Notes: generated by a model from the letters alone, not told the origin. 64,000 nucleotides of DNA from Cervus elaphus (GCF_910594005.1 NC_057835.1:43982001-44046000); one strand, 5' to 3'; positions 11,705-23,809 are shown, counted from the first letter of the stretch. Numbers and translations: made by a program.

Positions 11705-11959
11705 CCTGTCCATTTAAAAGATAATTCTAGGGCCCAAAAGACTGAAGGAATCACTGGACAGACAAGTCCCCTTGCTTCTGATCCTGTGCTTGGAGGATTA
11801 TCAAGCTGTATAATATTCTATGAATGAGAAATTTCTTCTAGGACCACAAATAGGACCTTTTCGACAGATGTGTAGTTTGGCCATTGGAAGGGAAGCAGTT
11901 GCCAGGCAACCAGAAAGAGCTCCTAAGGTTGATTTTCAGAGAGTATGTTGATCTTTCTG

Positions 11960-12173
11960 TGCGTGCTAAGTCGCTTCAGTCTTGTTGGACTCTATGTAAC
12001 CCTATGGACTGTAGCCTGCCAGGCTCCTCTGTCCATGGAATTCTCCAGGCAAGGATACTGGAGTGGGTTGCAGGCCCTCCTTCAGGGAGTCTTCCTGACT
12101 CAGGGATCAAGCCCATGTCTCTAGTATCTCCTGTGCAGGCAGATTCTTTACCTCTGAGCCACTGTGGAAGCTC
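11960..12173 (-). mobile_element. Bov-tA-type SINE with target-site duplication
   Basis: Antisense BovA plus tRNA-like head. An 11-bp duplication with one mismatch flanks it: tgatctttctg at 11949-11959 and tgatctctctg at 12174-12184. The 118-codon frame crossing it is repeat-derived. Confidence 0.88.
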
Positions 12174-12408
12174 TGATCTCTCTGCTCCATTCATTCTTCT
12201 CATCTTAAGTATTTATTCCAAAAATGGACTGTGTCTGTGACCTATATGAATTCTAAATCTAAAGTCATCAGATTTAATATTAGAGCACATTTATTTCATC
12301 GCATTTATCGTGAAATTTGCAATTCCAAGTGGTCAGGGATCATATCTAATTGGTTTTCACTTGTCTATGTAATGACAAGCCCATCTTGCTAAGTAGATGT
12401 TCATCTTA

Positions 12409-12585
12409 CACAAATGAACTTATTTACAAAACAGAAACAGACTCACAGACTTAGAGAATGAATTTATGATTACTGGGGAGGGATAGATTGGAAGTTTGGG
12501 ACTGACATGTACACACTGCTATATTTAAAACAGATAACCAACAGGGAGCTACTGTAAAAAAATAAAAATTAAAAAAAATTAAAAT
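12409..12585 (+). mobile_element. Short L1M 3'-UTR insertion with target-site duplication
   Basis: A 177-bp sense L1 3' UTR piece ('aaacagaaacagactcacag') ends in an A-rich tail. A perfect 12-bp duplication, atgttcatctta, lies at 12397-12408 and 12586-12597. It is an independent, severely 5'-truncated event. Confidence 0.85.
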
Positions 12586-12597
12586 ATGTTCATCTTA

Positions 12598-14214
12598 GAT
12601 ACTCAACATTTTTCCTTACATCCTAATTTACTAAGTAAATAAATTATAGACTGCATGAATAACTGCATGAATAAAATGGCCCCCATGTGTCCTTTACTTA
12701 ACAAAATTGTAACAATCTTCAAAATCCTGTTTTGAGTATCTTCTTTACACTCCAATCCCAAATTAACTGATTGAATCAAAACACTTTATCCTATAACAGC
12801 AAGAAAAACATATTAATACTCAGTAAAAATACTGTTCTTAGCTCATTTATTTTGAATCAATCACTTACTTTTATTACCAACTTCTCCTTATACATGGCTT
12901 ATATCTGTACTAAATTGTTACATGCTAGATTACATAGTCTGAATCTCACAAAAAAACTAGTTATTTAATGAAGACCTTTTTCCCCAGTCACTCGTTTAGC
13001 TTTTACTTAATATTTCATACTAACTACCACAGCATCCCCTTTGCAATGTGTGTGAAGTTCCTTCATTTTTAGTCATATATCTTCTTGTGCATGAATATTT
13101 CTGTATGCTGTGGAGAATGTGGCTTGAGAAGTAGGGGGGAAAAGAAATGATATATGTATAACCAATTTTGTTCTATTTTACTGACAACAAATAAAAGTCT
13201 AAAGTGTCAGCTTGAAAATAAAATGTTATTTCAAAAGTATGCTTATACTATCAAATTTTTCTCTTCTTAGAGAGAACCTGATCTTACAAACTTCTATATT
13301 TTTATATCATTAATTAAGGCAACAATCTTCATTGAGACAAATTACTACCTGTGCAAAGATGGCACAACTCCAAGCCAATCCTGTTCACTTGTTTTGTATA
13401 GACTGCAGCAATTCCACTCTTCCCTAGCCCATTCTGCATAGATAATAGTATAAATGAGATCCAAAATGGATTGCAGAAGCCTTGCTTTGAAAAAGTATTT
13501 CATATGAATCACAGTCTATGAGTTTTCACAGTTTTCTCACCATTGATAACACTTTATATATAGATATATTAGCACATAATTTGTAATTCACAGTGTTGGA
13601 GTTATTTGATTCAGAATCATTCTCAAAGCAATTAATTTATAATGATTTCTTCTTCTCAAAGTCTATACTAGCTCTTTGCACTTAGTATGTATTCAATGAT
13701 TTTCTAAATATCTTACCCATCATAGGAATCACTTGAGAGCACTAGGTGTCTGTATTGTATATAAACGTGTATGTCCCTATATCGTTTACATAACTAACTA
13801 TAACTAAAACTCAGCCAGAGAAGCAGTCCTTGTAACCAGTCAAATATCTGAAGGTAAAGACTTATTTAAACTAAATGATTTACAATTAATCATTTTTTTC
13901 TACCCTCTTCTGTGTTGCAACTTCACCTACAAACTAGTTGTCCTCATAGTGGGCATAAATAGTTGCAGCAGCCTGACTTACATAGCTTCGTTTCTCAGTG
14001 CAGGAAGAGGCTGCTTCCCACAACCAGTGAATAAATTGCTTCACTTTGATTGTACCATCCTGAGTCAATCACTGCCACCAAGGGATTGCCGTATACTGGT
14101 TAATGTGTTAGAGTTACATAGGGCAATGTCACACATTTCGAATGTCAAACAATTTAATTGTATATGCATATTTGCTGTGCTTCCATTGAAAGGCATGGAT
14201 ATTTGAGTGGTATT
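12598..14214. other. Unique sequence, no gene recognised
   Basis: No supported gene or RNA. The stretch 13690-13770 has a weak resemblance to MER5-type elements ('gaatcacttgagagcac') that is too short to call. Confidence 0.5.
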
Positions 14215-14227
14215 CCTCTGAGTATAT

Positions 14228-14442
14228 GGGCTTCCCTGGTGGCTTACATGGTAAAAGAATCTGCCTGCAGTGCAGAAGACCTGGGTTTGATCCCTGGGTC
14301 AGGAAGATGCCCTGGAGAAGGGAATGGCAATCCACTCCAGTATTCTTGTTCAGAGAATTCCATGGACAGAGGACCCCCGTGGGTTACAGTCCAGTCCGTG
14401 GGGTCGCAAAGAGTTGGACACGACTGAGCAACTAACACTATC
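14228..14442 (+). mobile_element. Bov-tA-type SINE
   Basis: Sense SINE from 'ggcttccctggtggcttac' to 'gacacgactgagcaactaac'. An imperfect duplication (cctctgagtat before, cctatgagtgt after) flanks it. Confidence 0.87.
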
Positions 14443-14799
14443 ATCCTATGAGTGTGACAGTTGTGGCTCCTTGGCTTCACCAATCTTCCTCAGATTGTAT
14501 ATTACCAAGCTTATATCTGTTGTATATGATCCTTGTGAGAATGACTTGTGAGCATCAGTTGTGATCTTTTGGAAATGGCATTTTAGCACATACACTCTTG
14601 TGGGATCCCTTTGAAGACTTCAATCTCTGCTGTTTGAAGGAAATCAAAATTGACACAATGGAATTAAAACACCAAAGCCGTGCTCTTAATTTTTTTTAAT
14701 TATGTTTTAATAAAAGTCATTGTTTAAATTTTTTCATGTTTTCACAAAGTAAGACACTGCATTTATCAGACGTATTCTTTCTTACCTACCAACACTTAC

Positions 14800-14853
14800 A
14801 AACTTAGCCAGTGGACCAAATCTGAACAAAATTTTTGGCCAACCCAATGCTTC
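14800..14853. mobile_element. Mariner-like terminal inverted repeat fragment
   Basis: The words 'aatttttggccaacccaat' match the terminal repeat of ruminant mariner-type DNA transposons as I remember them. The partner repeat was not found upstream, so this would be a single-ended remnant. Confidence 0.4.
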
Positions 14854-14987
14854 CTAAGGTTTTTGTGAGAAAGAACCTGATTCAGAAACTGACACTACCT
14901 CAGGATACAACAAAATAAACTAACCCTATTTTGTTGCTATTCTTATTATCTTTCAATTTTATGTTTTAATGGCATAATCTATTTTTT

Positions 14988-15196
14988 TTCCAGTTTCGTT
15001 GAGATGCAGTGGACATACAGCACTGTATAAATTTAAGTTGTATAGCATAATGATTTGACTTACATATATCATGATATGATTACTACAAGTTTAACATCAT
15101 CTTATATAGATCCATAATCTCATCATTACAAAAAAAGAAAAAAATATTTTTATTGTGATGAGAAAGATAATTCTCTTAACAACCTACAAATATACC
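14988..15196 (-). mobile_element. L1 3'-UTR part of a U6-L1 chimeric retropseudogene
   Basis: Minus-strand L1MA-like 3' UTR runs from the U6 junction at about 15196 to its A-tail (T run at 14982-14989), with the typical ending 'ctcaacgaaactgg'. It has the same orientation as the U6 copy upstream and shares its flanking 12-bp duplication, so both arrived in one event. Confidence 0.82.
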
Positions 15197-15301
15197 AAAA
15201 ATATGGAATCCTTCACAAATGCACATGTCATCCTGTACAGGGCCATGTTAATCTTCTCTGCATCATTCCAATTTTAGTATATGTGCTGCCAAAGCTAGCA
15301 C
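15197..15301 (-). pseudogene. U6 snRNA pseudogene (5' part of U6-L1 chimera)
   Basis: On the minus strand this is a full-length copy of U6 spliceosomal RNA, about 105 nt against the usual 107. It begins GTGCTAGCTTTGGCAGCAC, continues with ATATACTAAAATTGG and ends CCATATTTTT. I count about 11 substitutions and two single-base gaps against the mammalian U6 I know. The first base, at 15301, touches the copy of aatctatttttt at 15302-15313; the other copy is at 14976-14987, beyond the L1 tail. No proximal-sequence element or TATA box is seen upstream, so it is not an active U6 gene. It is fused at its 3' oligo-U end to an L1 3' UTR, as expected from an RNA template switch. Confidence 0.92.
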
Positions 15302-15313
15302 AATCTATTTTTT

Positions 15314-15680
15314 AAGGCCTATTTCAGTAGACCTTCCATCTTTACCAGACAAGCAATTCTTTTCAAAAAGTTCCATATTTCTTTACACCGAACAATGAGG
15401 AAATGATATTCTGTGGTGCATATTACCAATCAACAAAGTAGGGAGTCTTTCTGAAATATTTATCTTAAGCCTCAGAATTTAAACACTGTACATGCTTCTC
15501 TGGATTATTCACAAGGTCAAATAATAAACTGTTTGATTTGACATACTTCCTCTTTGCTGTTTGCTACATCTGCTCTAACATAACAAACAAAGTACTTGAT
15601 GAGACCTTGGAGGAGGATGTATATAAATAAACTGAATTTCAACTTGAAAGTTATTAATTGTACCTAGTATTAGAAGTCTA
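15314..15680. other. Unique sequence
   Basis: No gene or assignable repeat seen between the U6-L1 insertion and the BovB pieces. Confidence 0.5.
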
Positions 15681-16212
15681 GTGATGTAAAGAACAAGATT
15701 GCATAGGAACCTGGAATTTTAGGTCCATGAATCAAGGCAAATTGGAAGTGGTCAAACAAGATAGCAAGAGTGAACATTGATGTTTTAGGAATCAGTGAAC
15801 TAAAATGGACTGGAATGGGCAAATTTAGTTCAGATGACCATTATATCTACTACTATGGGCAAGAATTTTGGGCATTACTTTGCTAGCATTTGTTCAGTTC
15901 AGTTCAGTCACTCAGTTATGTCCAACTCTTTGTAAAGCCCTGGACCGCGGCACTTCAGGACTTCCTGTCCATCACTAACTCCCGGAGCCTTCTCCAACTC
16001 AAGTCCATTGAATCAGTTATGCCATCCAACCATCTCATCCTCTGTCATCCACTTCTCCTCATGCCCTCAGTCATTCCCAGCATCAGGATCTTTTTCAATG
16101 AGTCAGCTCTTCCCATCAGGTGGCCAAAGTATTGGAGCTTCAGCTTTAGCATCAGTCCTTCTAATGATTATTCAGAAGTGATTTCCTCTAGGATTGAATG
16201 GTGTGTTAGAGA
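15681..16212. mobile_element. Rearranged BovB: sense endonuclease piece joined to antisense RT and 3' end
   Basis: About 15681-15865 is sense BovB from just before ORF2 into the endonuclease ('ttgcataggaacctgg', 'ggaatcagtgaactaaaatg'). About 15866-15892 is a 27-bp antisense piece of the RT region. From 15893 to 16212 is antisense BovB 3' end. The order does not fit simple twin priming, where the inverted 5' part should lie at the other end, so two insertions or a later inversion is more likely. Confidence 0.75.
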
Positions 16213-16674
16213 GATGTAACATATTTATTGCAGTATCTATCTGCCAAATACTATATTTCAAATAATGGTTTTCTCATGGCAGTAATATCTTAAATAGGGT
16301 AGGTACAAAATGAATGTGGTCTCAATGTCACAGTTTTGCTAAAAATCTATTAATTTAAATGTCTTACCTCTCCAAATTTTTGAGGACTAAATTTAATTAC
16401 CACTTAGAGGCAAAATTTCTCCCCGATAATATTAGTTTTGAAGTATTAAATACTTAGCCTTCAACATAAGGTCAGCTGCCTGTTAACTTTAAGGCTTTAT
16501 CATATTTCTTTTCAGTATACATTATATTCACCTATTTTCCATTCAAATAAGTGCACTCAGGCAGATATATGAGTTTCCCAGCCTATAATAGAGATAGTTA
16601 TCATCCACTCCTCTTAATTTGCTGCCTAAAAAAAAGAATTCTTGGGAGTATATTTGACAGATTTTAATGCACAA
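16213..16674. other. Unique sequence
   Basis: Nothing recognised. Confidence 0.5.
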
Positions 16675-16682
16675 AGGGCTCA

Positions 16683-17007
16683 TTCAGTTCAGTTCACTTC
16701 AGTTCAGTCACTCAGTCATGTCCGACTCTTTGCGACCCCATGAATCGCAGCACACCAGGCCTCCCTGTCCATCACCAACTCCTGTAGTTTCCTCAAACTC
16801 ATGTCCATTGAGTCGGTGATGCCATCCAGCCATCTCATCCTCTGTCATCCCCTTCTCCTCCTGCCCCCAATCCCTCCCAGCATCAGGGTCTTTTCCAATG
16901 AGTCAACTCTTCGCATAAGGTGGCCAAAGTATTTGAGTTTCAGCTTCAGCATCAGTCCTTCCAGTGAATACCCAGAACTGATCTCCTTTAGGATGGACTG
17001 GTTGGAT
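16683..17007 (-). mobile_element. BovB LINE 3' end
   Basis: Antisense BovB 3' terminus with a ttcagttcagttcacttcag start, 5'-truncated after 'gatggactggttggat'. Instead of a direct duplication it is bordered by an 8-bp inverted pair, agggctca (16675-16682) and tgagccct (17008-17015). Confidence 0.88.
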
Positions 17008-17015
17008 TGAGCCCT

Positions 17016-17384
17016 AAATAGCAGATGAACAGAGGGATATAGTAACATAGCCACCTTAGTTACAAATTGTATTTACATTGCATCTTAAGAATTGTTGATT
17101 CCGGTTTTAAATGTAATTGCTGGTCGGAGTTGGTAATAAGCTTTTTTTTTTTTTTTTCTGATGATTCCCTAAGTTAGTCAAGGTTTAGAATCCAAACACT
17201 CCTACTTATAAAGAAAATATAAAGCCTAATGAAGACAAAGCAGGCCCCCCAAAATCATTATGAATGGTATATTGATATAGAAGTCCTGATTTCCACTCTT
17301 ATAAAGTTTTTATAAAGCAGTAAGTGGCTTTTGTCATCATTTCTTAAATCAGTCATCTAGTCAGTAAGTGTTTTCCTGGTGACT
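17016..17384. other. Unique sequence with T18 run
   Basis: No gene seen. A run of about 18 T at 17141-17158 is not followed by a recognisable antisense retroelement. Confidence 0.5.
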
Positions 17385-17393
17385 CAGTCAATA

Positions 17394-17597
17394 GGTTTCC
17401 CTCGTGGCTCAGATGGTACAGAGTTTGCTGCAATGAAGGAGACCTGGGTTTGATCCCTGGGTCAGGACAATCCTCTGGAGAAGGAAGTAGAAACCCACTC
17501 CAGTATTCTTGCCTGGAAAATCCCAAGGACAGAGGAGCCTGGTGGGCTACCCTCTATGGGGTCGCCAAGAGTCAGAGACAACTGAGCAACTAACCCA
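17394..17597 (+). mobile_element. Bov-tA-type SINE with target-site duplication
   Basis: Sense SINE from 'gtttccctcgtggctcagat' to 'caactgagcaactaaccc'. A 9-bp duplication, cagtcaata, lies at 17385-17393 and 17598-17606. Confidence 0.88.
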
Positions 17598-17609
17598 CAG
17601 TCAATAAGT

Positions 17610-17705
17610 ATTCGCTGAAGAATGACTTTGTGTCAGACACTTTTCTGAGGCAAGCAGTGAACAGGAGAGGCAATGACTTTCCTTTGTGGAGTTTACATTG
17701 TGGAA
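17610..17705 (+). repeat. Ancient mammalian interspersed repeat (L2/MIR age), family uncertain
   Basis: The phrase 'tgtcagacacttttctgag' followed by 'gcagtgaacag' and 'gtggagtttacattgtgg' matches a widespread old mammalian repeat with a 'ccaggcactg...gtgaacaa...gagcttacattc' layout. Similar pieces occur at 38300 and 49320. Confidence 0.45.
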
Positions 17706-19990
17706 AGATGGATGGGTGGGTTTTAGATTGAGTTTTAGTTAGGAAACTAGTTTTTATTAGATTGGGTTTTAGGTAGGAAAATGAGGAAGAAAACAAATAT
17801 TTTTATTATGCAAGATAATTCAGGGTAATGATAAGGGTTATAAAAAGAAGAAAATATTGTGACATACTTATGGAATACATTTTAGATTTGGTTGGTTCAG
17901 GAACCCATCTGTAAAAGAGATATTAGAGATGTTTTCTGATGAGTCCTGTCCATATGAAGTAGAACACTAAGAAAAACAACCTATCGGAATATTTATATTT
18001 CATCAAAATGTAACCCACAGAGGTTTGATGATATTTATATTTCTGAAATGTTCTGAAAATACATGATGTAGTGTTTTAGGTTAAGCTATTTATGGAATAA
18101 AAGAGGTTTCCAATGACTCCAGAAAAAAATATAGGAGAGCCATCTTAAATCCAATTTTCCTGTTTGTCTCACTGTAACCAAATTTGTTAATCTGACTGCT
18201 CAGTTCAATTATCACTTACTATCTCTTTCATCATAGGAAGGTTGCTCAATTATTTCAGCTATCACATTTTAGGTAATTCCCTAAAATAGTTTTACAAATT
18301 ATTTAAGAAATATTTTTTGCTGTTTCACCCCACAGTAAGAAATACCCTTTATTTTGCAACCCAATACTTACACACACACACACACACACACACCCCACAT
18401 GCACATATGGCTAATGCTTTTGGTTTCTAGGTATTTTTACTACTTCATTTTAAAAAATTCTTATCTCAGCTTTTCTGAACTGATTTCCTGACCTACCAAT
18501 GGATCTCAACTGAAAGACTGCTCCAAAAGCCATTCAGCAATATGCACACTCTAATCTATATATTAAAAACAAAAACAGTCAAGTAAGCCAATTACTATAG
18601 GCTAATAAAATTTATTTACCCTTTCAGGGAAAAAAATAATATAGTTCTACAATATTTGGACAAACACTAAGTTGAGGAAAAAAACAAAATTATCTGTTTC
18701 TTTGCCTCTAATTTTACATTTGCTAGGATGGCAATGATTATATTTAATGAAGTAATATAAAGAATATCTTTACTTACAAGAAAACTGATTTTCTTTGTTC
18801 TGGACCCTTGTATTGGTCTCATTTATCCTCTAGAATGAAGAAAAGAAGTAGTTAAGAATTTAGCAGTAGAGAGTTCTAAAGGGAATTATAGTGAAAGAGC
18901 AAAAGTTATCAGTTTTAAAACTTTACAATAGTGCATCTAACATTTATAAAACAAACTTTTAACAGTTATACTTGAAATGTTTACTTAAATTTGTTCTCAA
19001 ATTTTTGACCACCTCAAGTGACAGTGTAACATAATAGATTATTCAAAAACAACGTCCCACACAAACAGATTTTGTCTTCAGAATATGTATGGACACACAC
19101 ATTTGATATTATGGAGTTTACCCACAAGCCACAATAAAATAGTCAACAGACTTTTGGAGTCTGTGGATTTCACCCAACTGAAAGCCAGCCCTTACATTTC
19201 ATTCCCCTTTTTCAACTCTGACATGATTAGCCTTTCTAAAATAATTTGTTGCACTGAGATAACTTTTTTAATTTTACATTTATTTTGTAAAATTAAGATT
19301 GTATAAATGTGCAACCCAGAAAGCCAAGTGAGTGCTACAGATTTACATAGGAAGCATGCAAACATTATTGGGCCTTGCAAAATGTCAGCTAATTTCCAGG
19401 GACTGGGCATTGGTAGTCCAATTCCTGCACCTTTCTGACTTCTTTTTTACTCTGGGTTACCCCAGGGTCAAGCCACCAACTCTGCTGTAAACATTTACAG
19501 ACTCTATTGTAGATTATGTGGCAGGGCTCCATTGTGAATCCCACAAACCTACCCCATCTACTGATTTCGACCACTTGACCTACTACATTCATCCTTCTAA
19601 ATTCTTTCCCATGGCAATTAACACACTCCTGCCCTTGGCTCATGTGGGATAGTTCTATTACACTCAGGCCTCTTGAATAAAAGATGCTCCCACCCTCTGG
19701 CTTATCTTGAAGTTTCCTGACAACAGAAGGTCTCTCCCCAAGAAATTTTCAAACACAACACAAAACACAGGCTTTGAAAGTACCTTATGCAGATCTGAAA
19801 AAAATGCTTGATTAGCTATCTCTTCACTTTTCTCCAAGGCAACCTCCACTTTAAACTGAGGTAGAACTGCAGACCGCAGATACTTTTTGTACTTAGGAAG
19901 GAATTATTCTCAACAAATTAACAATTTTTTTCTTGATGTTTTAAAAAGAGATGTGACACATTTTCATGGTGGACCGCGTGACCAGAAATC
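17706..19990. other. Unique AT-rich sequence with a (CA)n tract
   Basis: No host exon is supported. A (CA)n run of about 12 units lies at 18370-18393. An 11-bp AT-rich inverted repeat with a 7-base loop lies at 19268-19296. Minus-strand frames at 19192-19643 show no domain or conserved motif and are treated as chance. Confidence 0.5.
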
Positions 19991-19999
19991 CACATATGT

Positions 20000-20340
20000 A
20001 AGGTTGTTTTTTTGTTTTGTGGATTTTGTTTTTTAAATCAACTTTACCAAGGCATAATTTACACAGAATAAACTGCACCAATTTTGAATATACAGTTACA
20101 TGTATTTTGACACTGTATAACCACCAGCATAATCAAGATCATGTTTTAGACACTCATATAAATGAAATCATACAGTGTTTATACTTCTATGTCTGGCTTC
20201 TTTCACTCAGCTATTTTTGTTTCGTTTCGCCCATGTCATTGCATTTATTAGCCCTTTTCATTGACAAATAGTATTCCATTATACTTATATACCATAATTT
20301 GTTTACCCATCACATGCTAATGTACATTTTCAGTTTGTAT
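20000..20340 (-). mobile_element. Old L1M 3'-UTR fragment
   Basis: Antisense old L1 3' UTR ('aggcataatttacacagaat', 'tgtataaccaccagcataat', 'agtattccattatac') as found in many mammalian L1M copies. Ends are fuzzy and no duplication is visible. Confidence 0.65.
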
Positions 20341-21277
20341 ATATACTTTGTGTCTCTACTAAAATTTGGTATACTATGTAGAAAGTTGTTCAAATCCATA
20401 CATTATGAGAAACATATGTTAATTCCATAACAATTCTACCACGTAAAATTTGAAAACATCTGAAAGGTATTTTTAATTGTATCCTATTAATACAATTTAG
20501 AAGGAAAACAGACAAGAGGACTTACTGAGAGCCATCAGATTCTCCAAAATTTCTTCTCAAGTTCTGTAGTTCCCAGCAAAAAATTCTGCAGTTTTTGAGA
20601 TTCTATTTAATTCATTCAGTAAATGGTAAATGAGTGCAGTCTCACATTCCCACGAAATGTATCTTAAAATGAATTCTTACTGTCCCTTGAACAATCTACA
20701 ATGCCCCTGTTTTTTTCTTCACAGATTATAATTCAGCATGTTTAAGCATTTTGTTACATGAACAAGAAAGTGTAAAGTCCTTGATCTGAGGAAGCAGCTA
20801 AGTAAACATCAGCTGGTTTCTAGGAACTAGTCATCTGACATATTAAAATAAACAAAATACCCATCTTCTGGTTCTTCTTAATTCAAATATAGGTGGCAGT
20901 TAAAAACACAATTACCAAAATATTCAGAGGCTTTAGAAGTTCTCTATATTACCTCTTGCAGTGAACCTGACTCGCAAACATCTCAGCATAAAGTTCATTT
21001 ATAGAAACTTCCGTTTTGAATTGAATACTGTCATAAACTCCACATTTTTATATTACTTAATTACAAGTGTCTGTTTGTGGCAAATGAGCTCAACTTTTTC
21101 ATGTTTAGACCAAATATGTCACGTTCTTTCCGGTCAAGAAGTTAGAGGCTATTAGGAGAAAAGATAATCTAAAAAGTGGAGAAAATCTGGTACGTATGTT
21201 AGCTGTTCCTGGCTTTCAGGATAGAATTAAATTAGAAGAGAGAATCAGGAAGTGATTAGAAATGTGAATCCAAAAGC
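20341..21277. other. Unique sequence
   Basis: No gene, RNA or assignable repeat recognised. Confidence 0.5.
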
Positions 21278-21284
21278 AATCAGG

Positions 21285-21596
21285 GGATTTGCCTAGCAGT
21301 TCAGAGGTTAAGAGTCCACCTACCATTGAAGGGAAGACGGGTTTGATCTCTGCTTTGGGACGATTCCACATGCCATGGGTCAGCTAAGCCCATGTGCCAC
21401 GAGAAGTGAGCCCACATGCCCTAGAACCTGTTTTCTGCAACAAGAGAAGCAACCAGAGTGAGATGCCCATGCATTGCAACAAGAGAGCAGACCCAGACCA
21501 TCACAACTAGAGAAAGCCCATGTGCAACAACAAAGACTCAGCACAGCCAAAAATAAAATAAAAATAAATAAATAAAATTTTAAAAAAATCAGGATA
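21285..21596 (+). mobile_element. CHR-type (tRNA-derived) SINE
   Basis: Sense CHR-2-like SINE: tRNA-like head ('agttcagaggttaagagtcc', 'gggtttgatctctgc'), a body with repeated 'gcccatg...gcaacaagag' words, and a (TAAA)n tail. A 7-bp duplication, aatcagg, lies at 21278-21284 and 21597-21603. The antisense 92-codon frame through it is not a gene. Confidence 0.8.
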
Positions 21597-21603
21597 AAAA
21601 GAG

Positions 21604-23670
21604 GGGCAAAGACAAGGAAACTGTCTTCCTCAGGTAGAAGGGAAGTAATGATGACCACCTCGTCCTTCCTTCAAACATGTTTAGAACTAGAGAGATGCCA
21701 TTACCCTGCACTCTCAGTCATTCAGAATTATTATTCAGCCCCATCCCAAACCTAGTCTTATTAAAATCATGGATTTCATTTCAATCTTTAAAGTGTTTTA
21801 AAGAAAAGGAAACACAACATATTAAAGACTTCAAGAATCTAGCACATGCTTCTTCTCGCCATGATTTAAAGAAAGAAATTTGCATGCAAACTATCCATTC
21901 TCCATTCAGTTTCAAAATTGTCTTGCATTTTTTCATCCAAATTATTCATACATTGTAAACAAAGTGGAGGAGGATAAAGCCCTGTAATGTGCAACCAAAC
22001 CCCTCTTTCCAGGTTGCTTTAAAGGTTGGCAGCTATGGGGAAAATCATTTTTATTGCTTCTAATCTATCAAATGTATAAGCATAGAGTCAAGGTTTCCAT
22101 CACAAGAGGCCTTGTCAAAGGCTATCACTATACCCTAATCTTCTCATCTAATAACACTGTCCAGAAAGAAAGTATGCCCCAAATTGTTACTCCTCGTGAA
22201 CCCATACTAGTTTCTAGTTACCATCATTTCCTTATCTAGATGCATAGAATGGCACTAATTTCCACAGGTCATTTTACAGGAAAACATGAAATCTGAATTT
22301 CTTTCTAAAATTTTTCTTAATATCTTGTGTCACTCATTAAAATACATCATTAAAGAATAATTCCCTAGTTTTTCTGCTGTCTCTCTATATCTTTTTCTCA
22401 TTACAATGGAGGGAGTACGGTTGTTACCCTGAAAGCCAACATTTTTTCATTCTTCTTTCTAGACCCCTTCAACTTCCTTATTATCATGGAATCCAAGTGG
22501 TTAAAGCAGAATAAGATGGGACAATGGTGAGAAGTGAATTTGGAGGGAGAGGCAAAGGCCAAACCCCAAAAGGAACATATGCTCTAAGCTTCGTAAGAAG
22601 ACATTTAAAGAATTTAAACAAATGATGATATAGTCTGATTTTATCTGAATGAGTGAAAAAAGCAAATTCAGTTGGTTTGGGGATTGCATCTTCATACACA
22701 TATGATTTGTTTTCAATGAGATTTCCTGAATGCAGGAGGTTGCAGGAGAGCTGTGGGATCCAACAGATCTCCAATGACCTTTACCAATGCTTGTGCCTGA
22801 GACTAAGTCAATGGGAGTTTTAACATTCATGGCTCAGCCTGTCACCTCTTTATTTCAAATGTGCTTTGTGTCCTGTATGATATTTAATATGTGCATTGCT
22901 TCCACAGAAAGGGAAACAAATAGGAAACAAACTTAGACAAGGGAAGCTGTACCTAGGAAAATCCTCCTACTGCAACCATCTGTCTCATCTGACCCCAAGA
23001 GAGAATTCTAATCATGTTATCATTTCATTCCCATTTCAGGCACTTTGCATTTTTATATATGCTAAAGAATTCAGCAAGTCATCCAACTGGCAGGAGCAAT
23101 AGGAAAACTTCCTTTAGAGCACAGGTGTACAAGCAAACAAATTCTTTCTGTGCTTGAAAACTGATCCTTCCATATAGCAAACTTCCCAGCAGCATGCTGC
23201 CCTGGCAGGAAGAGGGGGAGGAGCCCACAGCGGTCAGGTAGCGGGAACAGATGTGATCGGCTCCTCTCACCTTCCAGTGGGGTCGGGAATAGATAGTCAA
23301 CCTGAACTGTTGTTTCCCAGCCACACTACAAACCTGGGTTCATTAAAGGCAGAGATAAGTCACTCTGTGTGTGTTTTTGTGAAAGACAAGAGGGAACTGA
23401 AGGAGGAAGGAAGGATGGAAAGAAGGAAGAAAATAAGAAAAATCAAGCAGTGGAGTATTAAACTCAATTGTTAGGTTTAAATAAGTGTAACTAGCTGGTT
23501 AATTCTGGATGCCTTGGACAGATAAGCTCATGTCACTTAGGCTACATAGGGCACAAGGGATTGTAAACACCCTTTAAAAGTAAAACAGTGCCAGGAGTAT
23601 ATCAAAGTAGCATTAAAGAGAATAGTAAAACATAAAGCAATAGTAAACCTTAGGCTCCAAATTTATCACT
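21604..23670. other. Unique sequence, no gene recognised
   Basis: Several open frames of 60-110 codons exist (for example 22484-22830 on the minus strand), but none shows domain motifs, splice context or codon bias. The segment 23150-23330 is GC-richer, with a few CpGs, and might be regulatory; nothing else supports that. Confidence 0.5.
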
Positions 23671-23683
23671 GGAACCTGGACGT

Positions 23684-23809
23684 GTGCATGCTCCATAGCT
23701 TCAGTTGTGTCCAACTCTTTGTGACCCTGTGGACTATAGCCAGGCTCCTTTGTCCATGGGATTCTCCAGGCAAGAATAGTGGAGTGCATTTTCACACCCT
23801 CCTCCAGGG
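23684..23809 (-). mobile_element. BovA SINE with target-site duplication
   Basis: A single antisense BovA monomer. A 13-bp duplication with one mismatch flanks it: ggaacctggacgt at 23671-23683 and ggaacctggatgt at 23810-23822. Confidence 0.9.

Noticed and set aside
15197..15301. U6 considered as an active snRNA gene
   Set aside because: No upstream PSE/TATA arrangement, about 11 substitutions and two gaps, and clear retroposition marks.
19268..19296. 11-bp inverted repeat
   Set aside because: Almost purely A/T, so chance formation is likely; no other support.
19192..19643. Minus-strand frames including one with a CVNCHGKEF stretch, briefly considered as a zinc-knuckle or cytochrome-like motif
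   Set aside because: Only one Cys-X2-Cys-His, no further motif and no conserved context.
22484..22830. Minus-strand frames of 96 and 109 codons in unique sequence
   Set aside because: Two overlapping frames without recognisable motifs; length is within chance for AT-rich DNA.
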